This document shows positions 42,433 through 50,581 of a stretch of 64,000 nucleotides of DNA, one piece after another. Made by a program: the position numbers and the translations under genes. The notes below the pieces were generated by a model that saw only the letters and a list, made by a program, of their open reading frames with translations, ran no database searches and was not told the DNA's origin. The DNA lies in IMG/VR virus record IMGVR_UViG_3300032294_001352, positions 23,877-87,876 of that record. One strand, given 5' to 3'. The DNA comes from a virus. The first letter of the stretch is position 1. Each line of letters begins with the position of its first letter.

Positions 42433-43116
42433 ATGGAACCGATCTTACCGTTGAAGCCCAATCCCATTCCCACACCAATGAACGCCTATAGCATCAGTGG
42501 CAGTTGGTCATATCCGGATAAAAGCGGCACGATGTATCACATGGCCGTTGGTCGCCTTGGACCAAACCAACAGTGGGGGTTGCATGTATTCCGGACACCA
42601 CCAGGAAAGAAAGCCGAACTGCTGTTGCTCATTCCTGATGCCAATGGAAGTTTGGAGATTGTGAATCGCACGCTCCGTGTGGTCTGGTGCGATCCCCAAG
42701 GCAAACAGTGGTGGCAGGAGATTCCTGGCTTCATTTACTGGGATGACAAGCCGAGCGGCACGACGGTAAACATCAATGAGGCACAAGTGGCCACGTTGAA
42801 GCAGCAGATTGCCACCGCTCAGCAGATGGCTGGTACTGCCCAAGGCACGGCCACCACTGCACTGAACAAGGCCAACAGTCAGGATGCAAAGATTGCGTCA
42901 CTTGAGCGACAGATTGCGGCAATGCAGAACCAGATTTCCAACTTGCAGAATCAAATCCTCTCCAAGCAGCAGATTGAGGATATTGTCTGGTCCAAAATCT
43001 GGGATGTGAATTACCTAATCCGGATGGGCTTCCTCCAAGGATCGTCAAGCATTCAGCAGGTGCAGGATTACTTGAACGATCTTACGGTGTTCATTAAGCG
43101 CGTTGTTGGAAAGTAG
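42433..43116 (+). CDS. Coiled-coil protein, possible fibre or tail accessory
   Basis: A 227-residue protein starting at ATG 42433 after AGGAAGG. Residues 1-115 form a beta domain (SISGSWSYPDKSGTMYHMAV; LVIPDANGS-like turns). Residues about 120-185 are a clear heptad coiled coil (VATLKQQIATAQQMAGTAQG; IASLERQIAAMQNQISNLQN). The C-terminus is a short helical domain. This design fits trimeric phage fibres or lysis-related proteins. It lies next to the holin region, away from the tail genes. Confidence 0.6.
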   Translation: MEPILPLKPNPIPTPMNAYSISGSWSYPDKSGTMYHMAVGRLGPNQQWGLHVFRTPPGKKAELLLLIPDANGSLEIVNRTLRVVWCDPQGKQWWQEIPGFIYWDDKPSGTTVNINEAQVATLKQQIATAQQMAGTAQGTATTALNKANSQDAKIASLERQIAAMQNQISNLQNQILSKQQIEDIVWSKIWDVNYLIRMGFLQGSSSIQQVQDYLNDLTVFIKRVVGK

Positions 43117-43127
43117 GCGGCAACGGT

Positions 43128-43427
43128 ATGTCACCACTTCAACCACAGAAACTGCTGCTTGTGACACGCCACGTAGACAAAGACATCTTCTACCAAGCAG
43201 AACTGGTGGAACTCAAAGGCTTGTACGTGTGGGCAGTTTCTGTGGGAAGTGCGGCACAGAATGTGACGTTTACTGGGGAATCGTATAGTCCGCTCCATGC
43301 GCTTTCACAGATGCGAAACACGCTACTCATTACCAATGATGTGGCTAATGACTTACTCATTGATGTGAAGCAGGCGATTGACACGCTGATGGACCAGGAT
43401 AGCGGCATTGATTCTACGTTGAACTAG
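43128..43427 (+). CDS. Small hypothetical protein
   Basis: A 99-residue protein, beta-rich first half (QKLLLVTRHVDKDIFYQAEL; LYVWAVSVGSAAQNVTFTG) and acidic helical end (NDLLIDVKQAIDTLMDQDSG). No family recognised. Confidence 0.55.
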   Translation: MSPLQPQKLLLVTRHVDKDIFYQAELVELKGLYVWAVSVGSAAQNVTFTGESYSPLHALSQMRNTLLITNDVANDLLIDVKQAIDTLMDQDSGIDSTLN

Positions 43428-43432
43428 GAGAT

Positions 43433-43648
43433 ATGATGGCACACGGAATCAAGAAGAATGAAGACTTAGTACGGACCACTATCACCATGCCAGTGAGCAC
43501 GGATCGTCGATTAGATGAACTGATGATGCTGATGCAACTGACACGGAGTGAAGTGATTGCGTATCTGGTAGATCGTGAGGCTGAGCGTCGTCAGGCTGAG
43601 ATTGTAACGATGCGGCAGAAGCGGAAAGTATTGTTTCACGTAGAATAG
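43433..43648 (+). CDS. Ribbon-helix-helix DNA-binding protein
   Basis: A 71-residue protein with a ribbon-helix-helix pattern: LVRTTITMPVSTDRRLDELM then LTRSEVIAYLVDREAER. It follows TAGGAG. Such proteins bind short inverted repeats as dimers. It is a candidate binder of the 15-bp palindrome clusters or the promoter family, but nothing here proves the target. Confidence 0.75.
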   Translation: MMAHGIKKNEDLVRTTITMPVSTDRRLDELMMLMQLTRSEVIAYLVDREAERRQAEIVTMRQKRKVLFHVE

Positions 43649-43658
43649 GAGCACTCTG

Positions 43659-43928
43659 ATGGATGGATTAGTACTGACACAGAGCGTGTTAGCCGTCGTG
43701 ACATTGGCAAAAGTGTTGGTAGACATGACCAAGATGGCCGTGCCAGATGCACCAAAGTGGATCTTCCCACTGGTAGCACTCGGCTATAGCCTACTGATTA
43801 GCCTACTGTTTACCGTGGCCAACGGATTGCTGCTTGACGCAGTCACCGTCAGTCAGGCAATTCTTGAGGCCATCCTTGCCGCAGGTGCAGCAATCGGCGT
43901 AACGGAACTGCAAAAGCGTGTACAATAG
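43659..43928 (+). CDS. Holin-like small membrane protein
   Basis: An 89-residue protein with a first hydrophobic segment (VLTQSVLAVVTLAKVLVDMT), a short loop (KMAVPDAPK), and two further membrane helices (WIFPLVALGYSLLISLLFTV; AILEAILAAGAAIGVTE), ending basic. Size and topology fit a holin that forms holes for the endolysin at 26918. The lysis genes are spread over 17 kb, which is unusual. AGGAG precedes it. Confidence 0.75.
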   Translation: MDGLVLTQSVLAVVTLAKVLVDMTKMAVPDAPKWIFPLVALGYSLLISLLFTVANGLLLDAVTVSQAILEAILAAGAAIGVTELQKRVQ

Positions 43929-44018
43929 GTTTGGGATTCACCTATAGAAAGGAGATGGCACTCCTATCTACTCCCAACACACAATTCAATATCCCTCAGT
44001 TTCCAGTCGTGCGGAACA

Positions 44019-44060
44019 ATGAATCCACCTGTTGCAGTAATGTGCCGCAGGTGGATTCAT
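44019..44060. repeat. Inverted repeat in the holin downstream gap
   Basis: ATGAATCCACCTG (44019-44031) pairs perfectly with CAGGTGGATTCAT (44048-44060). There is no clear T-run. It lies in the gap between the holin and the opposing 44078 gene and may be a terminator. A 42-codon open frame (43955-44083) covers it, but AAAGGAG touches its ATG directly, so I do not call it a gene. Confidence 0.5.
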
Positions 44061-44077
44061 GTGTGCCACGGAGCAAT

Positions 44078-45130
44078 CTATGACAACGTGACTGAGTAAC
44101 TGACGCTGCTTGGATTTTCTTTGCGCCATGATGCCTGCAGAAGTACGTGCTGCATAATTGCATTAGCCAGAAAGTTCATGGATTTACTAATTGCCGCAGT
44201 ATCAAGTTCCGGTTGATTCAGATACGGATTTGTTCTGACTGGTGGTTTGCCAAGTACCTTGGTGAGAATGACGGTAGAAGCCATATGCCACTCTTTCGCA
44301 TAGTTTGGCGTGCGGAACATGTTATTGAAAAGCGTTTGCGCGCGTGTCGTGATGGTGAGCATTGTTGCTCTTGTGGTATTACGCTCTCGCATAGCCTCAC
44401 CCTTGGTCAGTTTGTTGAGTGCCGCAACAAACGTCAGATTCATTGCACCAGGATTGTTCTTGAACAAATCACGCATGTCACGGAATGACGCTTCAATCTC
44501 TGGGCGCATGTACCGAACACTCTCAGGAATAAAGATGTCTAAATCATCCATAATGAGATCAAGCATGGCTTCCATCTGTTGCCGCTCTTCCTTTTTCATC
44601 GGAATGGCTTGGGCTTCAATAGAAAGCAATCCAGTTTCACCCATGTTAATTAAATCTGCTGGACTGAACGTGACGACATCTGGATGATTATGCGTGATAT
44701 GTGATGAACGGAGCATGGTGACGGCAGGCATACGGACACGGCTAGCCGTTCCCTGAAACTCACCAAGAATATTCCCAACGTCATCAATCAACACAGCACG
44801 CTCACGCTTGGCCTTGCGATCAATCTTGACAGTTGGCTGAGCATAGACTTGTTGCGCACGACTAATCATCTGTTCACCAATCGGTGAGTTTGAGATGATG
44901 CTGCGTGATTTGGCAATGTCACCAGTTGCCGCACTCCCAACAATTTCCGGTTCTGGCTTCTTCTTGCGTGATGCTGGTTTCTTGGCCGGAGCAGGTTTTG
45001 GTTCTGGCGTGGGCGCAGGCGTTTGGGCAGCCGGTGCTGGTTCACCAGTTTCCCCAATCACGTTGCCAAAGATGTCATAGATCTTTGCGTCAATCGCACC
45101 TGCTCCGGCCTTTTTACGGTTTCGTCCCAT
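44078..45130 (-). CDS. MGRNRKK-leader protein 5 with HNHP (JAB-like) motif
   Basis: This 350-residue protein starts MGRNRKKAGAGAIDAKIYDI and continues FGNVIGETGEPAP, the same long leader as the genes at 24695 and 25820. A Pro/Lys linker (about 35-65) follows. Near residues 110-165 is VLIDDVGNILGEFQGTASRV, then SSHITHNHPDVVTFSPADLI. HNHP followed by a downstream Ser/Asp is the metal-binding pattern of JAB/MPN-type or RadC-like peptidase domains found in phage head and toxin proteins. The C-terminal half is helical. Enzyme activity is inferred. It lies on the minus strand, remote from the other members. Confidence 0.78.
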   Translation of the reverse strand: MGRNRKKAGAGAIDAKIYDIFGNVIGETGEPAPAAQTPAPTPEPKPAPAKKPASRKKKPEPEIVGSAATGDIAKSRSIISNSPIGEQMISRAQQVYAQPTVKIDRKAKRERAVLIDDVGNILGEFQGTASRVRMPAVTMLRSSHITHNHPDVVTFSPADLINMGETGLLSIEAQAIPMKKEERQQMEAMLDLIMDDLDIFIPESVRYMRPEIEASFRDMRDLFKNNPGAMNLTFVAALNKLTKGEAMRERNTTRATMLTITTRAQTLFNNMFRTPNYAKEWHMASTVILTKVLGKPPVRTNPYLNQPELDTAAISKSMNFLANAIMQHVLLQASWRKENPSSVSYSVTLS

Positions 45131-45140
45131 GCCGCACTCC

Positions 45141-45440
45141 TTATGATGGCCAGAACTTCAGGATAGTTGGCCACAAAAAGGCGATGAGTGCCACAATACC
45201 GTGCCAGAATGCCATCCGGTTTTCCATGGAAGTAATTCGAGTACGGAGTTCTTTCACTTCACCCTCTAACTCGTCCACCTGTTTAATCAGGTTTTCCTCA
45301 CGCTTTTCCATGACGTGCAGCACCTTTTCTATGCTCTTCTCTATCTGTTCAATGCGCTTGTCTATGTGACTTAGTGATGATTCCACTTTGGCCAATCTAT
45401 CTGTGACCACCATCGGATCTAATGCAGGTGTTGGACTCAT
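45141..45440 (-). CDS. Coiled-coil protein with C-terminal membrane anchor (XhlA-like)
   Basis: A 99-residue protein starting at ATG 45440 after AAAGGGTG. Residues about 15-75 form a long charged coiled coil (VESSLSHIDKRIEQIEKSIE; LIKQVDELEGEVKELRTRIT), followed by one membrane helix (FWHGIVALIAFLWPTIL) at the end. This matches the XhlA-type hemolysin/holin-associated proteins of phages. It probably assists lysis. It lies immediately upstream of leader protein 5 in the same minus transcript. Confidence 0.7.
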   Translation of the reverse strand: MSPTPALDPMVVTDRLAKVESSLSHIDKRIEQIEKSIEKVLHVMEKREENLIKQVDELEGEVKELRTRITSMENRMAFWHGIVALIAFLWPTILKFWPS

Positions 45441-45474
45441 TGCGGCACCCTTTCTTGTGCGACTAGTGAATGTT

Positions 45475-45900
45475 TTAGTGCGTTCCACAGTTCACCCGTA
45501 GTAATCGATCTGCTGTTTGGACCACCGGTACAGATACCGTACCAGAAATGAAACGAAAAAATGGGCAGCCACGGAGTGGATACCCATCAAATAAGACTGC
45601 CATGTTTGCGGCAAGATTGTGATTAGTAGTAAATGACTTGTTATCAAACCATTTGTACACCGTGTGCCAAATAGTTGCATCATAGGAGATTTGGAGCGTA
45701 AGTTTGGCAGCATCCCACGCATCCGGAGTGCAGACTAAAAGCGGCAAATAACCAAGTCGGTCTGGTCGTGTCATGTCAATGGGTGTACTGGTTGAAGTAC
45801 CACTTGGGATGGTGCATTCAACCAGTATCGTCATGGTCAATGTAAACGCTACGCTTGGGATAGGAATAGCAGTAGGTACAATTATTGGTGACTGCGGCAT
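45475..45900 (-). CDS. Beta-rich virion-type protein
   Basis: A 141-residue protein without charged helices. It has AFTLTMTILVECTIPSGTST, LTLQISYDATIWHTVYKWF and FFRFISGTVSVPVVQTADRL. The pattern 'isyDGtxW..f...RfvSgt..tpV.Q.adr' is common in small head-fibre or decoration proteins of tailed phages. No precise family assigned. Confidence 0.55.
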   Translation of the reverse strand: MPQSPIIVPTAIPIPSVAFTLTMTILVECTIPSGTSTSTPIDMTRPDRLGYLPLLVCTPDAWDAAKLTLQISYDATIWHTVYKWFDNKSFTTNHNLAANMAVLFDGYPLRGCPFFRFISGTVSVPVVQTADRLLRVNCGTH

Positions 45901-45956
45901 TGGTGCTCTCTTTCACTTAGGCTTCTTACTCTAAGTGTAAGAGTATCGTCAAGTGT

Positions 45957-46532
45957 TTATTGCTCCACTTTTGGCAGCACCACTCCGATTTGTGACTGGT
46001 ACTTGCCTTTTTTGTCAGCGTACGACGTGCGGCAGTCACCACCATCCAAGAAGTAGACTTGTGCGATCCCTTCATTGGCGTGAATCCGGATAGCATGGTG
46101 TGACACGTTGCTCAGTTCAATGGTGATGTGGCCCTCCCACTCTGGTTCAAGTGGTGTGCAGTTCACCAGAAGCCCACAGCGTGCGTAGGTTGACTTCCCG
46201 AGCACAATCCCAAGCACGTCACGCGGAATCCGGAAGTACTCTACCGTGCGGCATAACACAAGGCCACCTGGGGGCAGCACGTACTGATCAGCGATAACGT
46301 GCTGAGTGTATTGCTCAATGTTGCGTTCCTTAGGATCGATGATATACGCGCGATCGTCAGACCAGGCTACTGGTGATTCCACGTACTTCCACTCATTGGC
46401 CACACGCATGTCATAACCGTATGACGATACACCGTAGGAGATAACGCCACTGCGTTCCTGCTGCATGACAAACGGTTCAATCATTCCGTTGGCAGCGTGC
46501 GTAATGATCCACCCATCATTCTTGACACCCAT
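45957..46532 (-). CDS. dcd: dCTP deaminase (Dcd-type)
   Basis: This 191-residue enzyme converts dCTP to dUTP in thymidylate supply. Signature: SYGVSSYGYDMRVANEW, VLGIVLGKSTYARCGLLVNC and LEPEWEGHITIELSN (with the catalytic glutamate). The end is a short tail, YQSQIGVVLPKVEQ. The length agrees with the dUTPase/Dcd family. Together with the ThyX at the right edge it suggests the phage steers cytosine nucleotides into thymidylate, which could lower free dCTP. It reads from a promoter region overlapping the divergent 46591 promoter. Confidence 0.93.
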   Translation of the reverse strand: MGVKNDGWIITHAANGMIEPFVMQQERSGVISYGVSSYGYDMRVANEWKYVESPVAWSDDRAYIIDPKERNIEQYTQHVIADQYVLPPGGLVLCRTVEYFRIPRDVLGIVLGKSTYARCGLLVNCTPLEPEWEGHITIELSNVSHHAIRIHANEGIAQVYFLDGGDCRTSYADKKGKYQSQIGVVLPKVEQ

Positions 46533-46590
46533 GATTGTTCCCTCTCATATCACGAAAATCCTCATTTGCATTATAAGATAAAATTGGTAC

Positions 46591-46620
46591 TTGACAAAAG
46601 TATATAGTTTGTATTATAAT
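46591..46620 (+). promoter_or_regulatory. Consensus family promoter
   Basis: TTGACA (46591-46596) and TATAAT (46615-46620) are perfect consensus boxes 18 apart, with AAAGTATATAGTTTGTAT between. The downstream leader AGAGTTGATTTAGTAAGGAG is shared with other members. The 60731-60760 promoter is nearly identical in inverted orientation. Confidence 0.88.
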
Positions 46621-46655
46621 GACTGACATAGAGTTGATTTAGTAAGGAGCGCCAC

Positions 46656-46772
46656 ATGGACAAGATTCTTCGCAACGCACGCTACGATGATGCCTGTCGC
46701 ACCTACCACACTCGCAAGTTCCGTCGTCGCTACAAGATTGCACTCGCTCGCTACATCAAGGAGGCCAAGTAA
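46656..46772 (+). CDS. Very small basic protein (38 residues)
   Basis: ATG 46656 follows TAAGGAGCGCCAC and the frame ends at TAA 46770-46772, overlapping the next ATG (TAATG). The product is strongly basic: MDKILRNARYDDACRTYHTR then KFRRRYKIALARY. A perfect promoter and ribosome site directly upstream make it the most strongly driven gene of its operon. It may bind nucleic acid. No family recognised. Confidence 0.75.
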   Translation: MDKILRNARYDDACRTYHTRKFRRRYKIALARYIKEAK

Positions 46773-47098
46773 TGACCAAAGAAATCACTGTGAAGTTGCC
46801 AAAAGGCTGGGAGTTCTGTGACGTGTTGGAAGCCCAGCGTGAGGTGTCAGAGAACGTCACCATGTCTGTTGCGCCACGCTACGTTGGCCGTGGGGTGTTC
46901 GATCTCACCAAGTGGGATGTGCTTGTGACCAAGCATGTGGCTGACATCATGCCCACTGAGGAAAATGACTGGTATGACGGTACGGAAACACTCGCTAAGT
47001 TCACCGTCACCACGGAAGTGGATAGCCCAGCATCATGGCGCAAAGCGTGTGTGATGGCGTTCAAGCAGGGAACCAAGATGATTAAGGAGGCCAAGTAA
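46772..47098 (+). CDS. Hypothetical protein
   Basis: A 108-residue mixed alpha/beta protein (TKEITVKLPKGWEFCDVLEA; LAKFTVTTEVDSPASWRKAC). It ends MIKEAK, as the previous small protein ends IKEAK; both genes end with GGAGGCCAAGTAAT. That sequence doubles as the ribosome site for the next gene. Confidence 0.65.
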   Translation: MTKEITVKLPKGWEFCDVLEAQREVSENVTMSVAPRYVGRGVFDLTKWDVLVTKHVADIMPTEENDWYDGTETLAKFTVTTEVDSPASWRKACVMAFKQGTKMIKEAK

Positions 47099-47099
47099 T

Positions 47100-47534
47100 A
47101 TGAGCAACTCAACCAACATTGTGCTCCAAGAAGCACCAGACGCAACTCCGCTCTATCTCTATCAGCACTCGGCTGGCTGTCCACTGAAAGACGTGGCAGC
47201 CATGCTGATGGCCTCAATGCAACGGTGGGGTGATACGGCCTACGCAAACCGTATTGCGTTGCAGTACATCTTCAACAAGCAGTTTGACGCTGTCACCGGA
47301 TGTGGCGTGAGCGTCTTCAAAACGGAAACGGACCACGAAGTCACGCCAACCATCCGCTGGCATGATAACAAGGTGGAATGGGTGTGTGAAGAGTGGGATA
47401 GTGACACTGGTGAAACCACCACGCACACCATGACGCTCTCATTTGATGAAACCATCTGGTGGGCACAAGAGATGAACACTGATTTGGATGCACCTGCATT
47501 CATGTTGCGCTACGCGCTAGAAATGGCAGACTAG
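47100..47534 (+). CDS. Hypothetical protein
   Basis: A 144-residue acidic protein (YLYQHSAGCPLKDVAAMLMA; KVEWVCEEWDSDTGETTTHT) coupled to the previous gene, with the preceding GGAGG inside the upstream coding end. No family recognised. Confidence 0.6.
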   Translation: MSNSTNIVLQEAPDATPLYLYQHSAGCPLKDVAAMLMASMQRWGDTAYANRIALQYIFNKQFDAVTGCGVSVFKTETDHEVTPTIRWHDNKVEWVCEEWDSDTGETTTHTMTLSFDETIWWAQEMNTDLDAPAFMLRYALEMAD

Positions 47535-47535
47535 A

Positions 47536-47793
47536 ATGCTTTTACCAACTGGATGGGCACTCATATCACAGGATCGGATTCAACGCTTTGTTCCCAATGG
47601 CTTTGCTCTCAGTGTACACTATGACCAGGAACGTCGTGTGTACGTGGGAAAGATTGAGCACTTGCGTGGGCGCGCACCGGCTACGGACATCCCACTGACA
47701 TCACGGAGTTTCTGGTCAGCAGCACTGGCCATGAACGTGCTCTATGAGGAAGTGTGGAAGAATCATGTCAAGTACACAATGGAGTCCATATAA
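47536..47793 (+). CDS. Small hypothetical protein
   Basis: An 85-residue protein starting 2 bases after the previous stop. Beta-rich (DRIQRFVPNGFALSVHYDQE; VYVGKIEHLRGRAPATDIPL). No family recognised. Overlaps the next gene by 29 bases. Confidence 0.55.
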   Translation: MLLPTGWALISQDRIQRFVPNGFALSVHYDQERRVYVGKIEHLRGRAPATDIPLTSRSFWSAALAMNVLYEEVWKNHVKYTMESI

Positions 47794-48130
47794 CCAATAC
47801 GTCTGGTTGATCACCACGGAGCGTGGCTGGTATCAAGTGAATAAGCAATACCGTGATGAGAGTGGGCAGATGACGTGGGCAATCCGCGTCTGCTCACTTG
47901 ATTCATTTGGAAAGCCAGTCAACGTGTGGCCAAAGCCCACAGGAATGTATATCGGTGGCTACACGGCTGGTATGAATGAGGATGGTGAGTATTTGCCTGA
48001 TCACGCATATGTTGACGCAACCATTGAGGCCTATGAATCATCCGTGCCACCAACACCAGTCATAGAATCCACGGATTTGCCACTGGTTGGGCCTGAGAGC
48101 GTGCAAAACATCAATGGTGCTGGAATATAG
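47765..48130 (+). CDS. Hypothetical protein
   Basis: A 121-residue protein from ATG 47765. Beta-rich with aromatic residues (NQYVWLITTERGWYQVNKQY; GQMTWAIRVCSLDSFGKPVN) and an acidic, proline-rich end. No family recognised. Last gene before the terminator-like hairpin at 48132. Confidence 0.6.
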   Translation: MSSTQWSPYNQYVWLITTERGWYQVNKQYRDESGQMTWAIRVCSLDSFGKPVNVWPKPTGMYIGGYTAGMNEDGEYLPDHAYVDATIEAYESSVPPTPVIESTDLPLVGPESVQNINGAGI

Positions 48131-48131
48131 T

Positions 48132-48165
48132 GAATCACCCCCACAAACACCAGTGAGGGTGATTC
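48132..48165 (+). terminator. Candidate terminator hairpin
   Basis: GAATCACCC (48132-48140) pairs with GGGTGATTC (48157-48165) around a 16-base loop. The following TGTATC is a weak T-tract. It follows the 48130 stop. The gap 48166-48303 shows nothing else. Confidence 0.55.
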
Positions 48166-48303
48166 TGTATCAAGTAGGTTCGCTATTTAGTCACTTCCCA
48201 GGGGCTAACACAATCTACATGTTGAAACCAACAAGCGACTGCGCTCCTTTCTGCGATCGTAACTTCCTCTTGACCAATTTCAGTATACCAAACATCATTC
48301 ATC

Positions 48304-48333
48304 TTGACAAAATTATATATTTCGTATTATAAT
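48304..48333 (+). promoter_or_regulatory. Family promoter upstream of the DNA-modification and packaging genes
   Basis: TTGACA (48304-48309) and TATAAT (48328-48333) are 18 apart, with AAATTATATATTTCGTAT between. The leader CTTAGGTTGATTAGTAGGAGG follows, giving the ribosome site of ATG 48364. Confidence 0.82.
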
Positions 48334-48363
48334 TGCTCTTAGGTTGATTAGTAGGAGGTGGCC

Positions 48364-48657
48364 ATGAATCGAGCAATTATCACCGTACACGCTGCACCAG
48401 ACGCATCATGCGTACCAGCAATCCGGAATCTCAGTGCTGATGACATCACCGTGGTGGTGACACAACACCCACCACACATGTTTGGTCCAGACACGCACGT
48501 TGTGGCCATGGATGACGCTGTGGTGGCCATTGTTATCCGTGAGGATGACATTAGCCACATCACCAATGACGATCTGTGGGCACGCTTGGCCCACGAAGCC
48601 ATGGACTTCCGTGAGCGCGTCATTGCATCTGTGGAGGCCGTATGCGTTCGCTCATAG
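48364..48657 (+). CDS. Small hypothetical protein
   Basis: A 97-residue protein. I chose ATG 48364 because the earlier in-frame GTG is part of the AGGAGGTG ribosome site. Histidine-rich centre (VVVTQHPPHMFGPDTHVVAM) and a C-terminal helix (ARLAHEAMDFRERVIASVEA). No family recognised. It overlaps the Mom-like gene by 16 bases, hinting at coupled expression. Confidence 0.6.
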   Translation: MNRAIITVHAAPDASCVPAIRNLSADDITVVVTQHPPHMFGPDTHVVAMDDAVVAIVIREDDISHITNDDLWARLAHEAMDFRERVIASVEAVCVRS

Positions 48658-49313
48658 AGGATTTGGTAGGCAATCCCATTGGCGTGGCCTACCGTGAATT
48701 GCGCTTGATGATTCAGCCAAACCATCTGGTGGATGAGTTGGTCATCAAACACCACTACTCACACAAGGCCACCAAAAACCGGATGCTCTCAATGGTGGTG
48801 TTTCATGACGATCACGGCCACACACCACTAGGATTCATTCAACTCGGCTACGGAATCCGGCCACACATGAAACACACCATCTCAGAAGACATCACCAAAG
48901 ACAACTACTGTGAGTTCGATCGCATGTGGTTGGATGATATATTGCCGCATAACAGTGAAACCATGGTCATCGGGATGTTGCTCTGGTTCATCAAGCGATG
49001 GAATCCCAAGATTGAGTACATCATCACCTACGCAGATGGCAGCGTAGGCAACATAGGCACTATCTACAAGGCCTCAAATGCAATCTCAGTAGGAAAAGTA
49101 CCAGTAGACTTCTACGTGCTGGCCAGTGGTGAGCGTGTGCATCCAGTGACCATGTGGCATCGTCATGGCACTCGTGCCGCAGCAGCCATGAAAGAACTCT
49201 ATCCAGGTATCACGCACATCAAAGGCACGGAGTTTCAATATCGCTTTTTGTATATCCTTAATAACAAGAAACGCAATCGCTGGTTGCGTGCGATGAATCA
49301 AAGTCAGGAATAG
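48642..49313 (+). CDS. Mom-like DNA modification enzyme
   Basis: This 223-residue protein fits the phage Mom-like family, GNAT-fold enzymes linked to adenine hypermodification. Signs: VIKHHYSHKATKNRMLSMVV near residue 35; CEFDRMWLDDILPHNSETMV near 90; YIITYADGSVGNIGTIYKAS near 125; HPVTMWHRHGTRAAA near 165. The family Mu Mom modifies adenine to block restriction. It is next to a ParB-domain protein and the large terminase. The actual base product cannot be deduced. Confidence 0.82.
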   Translation: MRSLIEDLVGNPIGVAYRELRLMIQPNHLVDELVIKHHYSHKATKNRMLSMVVFHDDHGHTPLGFIQLGYGIRPHMKHTISEDITKDNYCEFDRMWLDDILPHNSETMVIGMLLWFIKRWNPKIEYIITYADGSVGNIGTIYKASNAISVGKVPVDFYVLASGERVHPVTMWHRHGTRAAAAMKELYPGITHIKGTEFQYRFLYILNNKKRNRWLRAMNQSQE

Positions 49314-49321
49314 GAGTGGAT

Positions 49322-50581
49322 ATGTCTGACAAAGATAAGCCAACTGCCGCAATGAAGCACTGGGAAAACAGGATCGTAGAGTACGCAGAAGAATCACCAG
49401 AGCAACTGTTGGCCAATCCTCAGAACTGGCGCGTGCATGGTCGTGCGCAGCAGGTTGCACTCTCCGGTGTGCTTGATGATATTGGCTTCATTGCACCAGT
49501 CATTGTAAACAAGCAGACTGGTCATCTCGTAGACGGCCACTTGCGTGTGTCGCTCGCACTGCGGCATAACATACCGTCAATCCCAGTGGTGTACGTTGAC
49601 ATTACGGAGAGTGAAGAGCGTGAGGCACTCACGACGTTTGATCCCATTGGGGCTATGGCCTCATCTGACATGAAAATGCTTGAAGGCCTTATTCAAGACT
49701 TGGATAATCTAAGTGATGCCGCACGTCTATCGCTTACGGACATTGTGAACGAGGCCAACCGGAAAGCCATCAAGCAGGTGCTTGAACCGTCACTTGATCC
49801 TATGGCTGGCTATCAGGGAACGGATGGCACACCAGATATGCTCAATGAGGCCGTCTTACCGAGATCAAGCGGCAATGTAGAGATGATGGATGAGTTGGAA
49901 GAGTTGAATGACCGAGAGAGCATGGCCACGCTGCTTGGTGATGATATTCTGAACAACTACACGGAAGATGGGAAAAAGATCTATCCGGCCATGATGTCAG
50001 ACAATGAGTGGGGTGTGCCTACGCTCAACCTGCTGTATCAACTGCGGCGCCCACCGGTGATGATGGAACGATGGGGAAGAGTATCACGTCACAACACGCG
50101 AATGCCTGGTCTGTGGCACTTCTACACAGAGGATTACCGATTCAGTACTGTCTGGAAGAATCCGGATATGGTCGTCAAAACCGGCTGTACCAGTGCCATT
50201 GAACCAAACTTCAGTACCGGTACAAACTTTGCCAAAGCCGAAGTACTCTACAACGTCTGGCAGAAGCGTTGGCTTGCCGCATATTGGCAAACGCATGGCA
50301 TTGAGATAGTGGTGGACTTGAACGTGGAAAACAAGTTCAAAGACATCGCCATGATCGGTGTGCCACACGGCTGGCGCGCCTATGCTATCCGTCTGCATGA
50401 GGCTGAGGGATATGGCCTAGACTCCGTGCTTGAATGGGAAGACGCAGCCAAAGAGCGTGCTGGTACCAGTGATATTCTATTCATGGTCTTTGCAACCAAA
50501 TCCAAAGGCGTAGATGAGTTATGCCGCAAGTACGGCTGGATTAACTGCAAGATGGATGCACATATCATGGGGAAAGTATGA
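49322..50581 (+). CDS. ParB-domain / DUF4417 fusion protein
   Basis: This 419-residue protein starts at ATG 49322 after TAGGAGTGG. Residues about 15-105 are a ParB/Srx domain (LLANPQNWRVHGRAQQVALS; HLVDGHLRVSLALRHNI), clearly related to the 35621 protein. Residues about 215-415 are a DUF4417 domain (NEWGVPTLNLLYQLRRPPVM; MPGLWHFYTEDYRFSTVWKN; WLAAYWQTHGIEIVVDLNVE). DUF4417 function is unknown to me. ParB domains of this type accompany DNA modification or packaging genes in phages. It overlaps the large terminase by 4 bases. Confidence 0.85.
   Translation: MSDKDKPTAAMKHWENRIVEYAEESPEQLLANPQNWRVHGRAQQVALSGVLDDIGFIAPVIVNKQTGHLVDGHLRVSLALRHNIPSIPVVYVDITESEEREALTTFDPIGAMASSDMKMLEGLIQDLDNLSDAARLSLTDIVNEANRKAIKQVLEPSLDPMAGYQGTDGTPDMLNEAVLPRSSGNVEMMDELEELNDRESMATLLGDDILNNYTEDGKKIYPAMMSDNEWGVPTLNLLYQLRRPPVMMERWGRVSRHNTRMPGLWHFYTEDYRFSTVWKNPDMVVKTGCTSAIEPNFSTGTNFAKAEVLYNVWQKRWLAAYWQTHGIEIVVDLNVENKFKDIAMIGVPHGWRAYAIRLHEAEGYGLDSVLEWEDAAKERAGTSDILFMVFATKSKGVDELCRKYGWINCKMDAHIMGKV

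Noticed and set aside
43955-44083. 42-codon open frame after the holin
   Set aside because: AAAGGAG touches the ATG directly and the frame crosses a 13-bp inverted repeat. Translation is doubtful.
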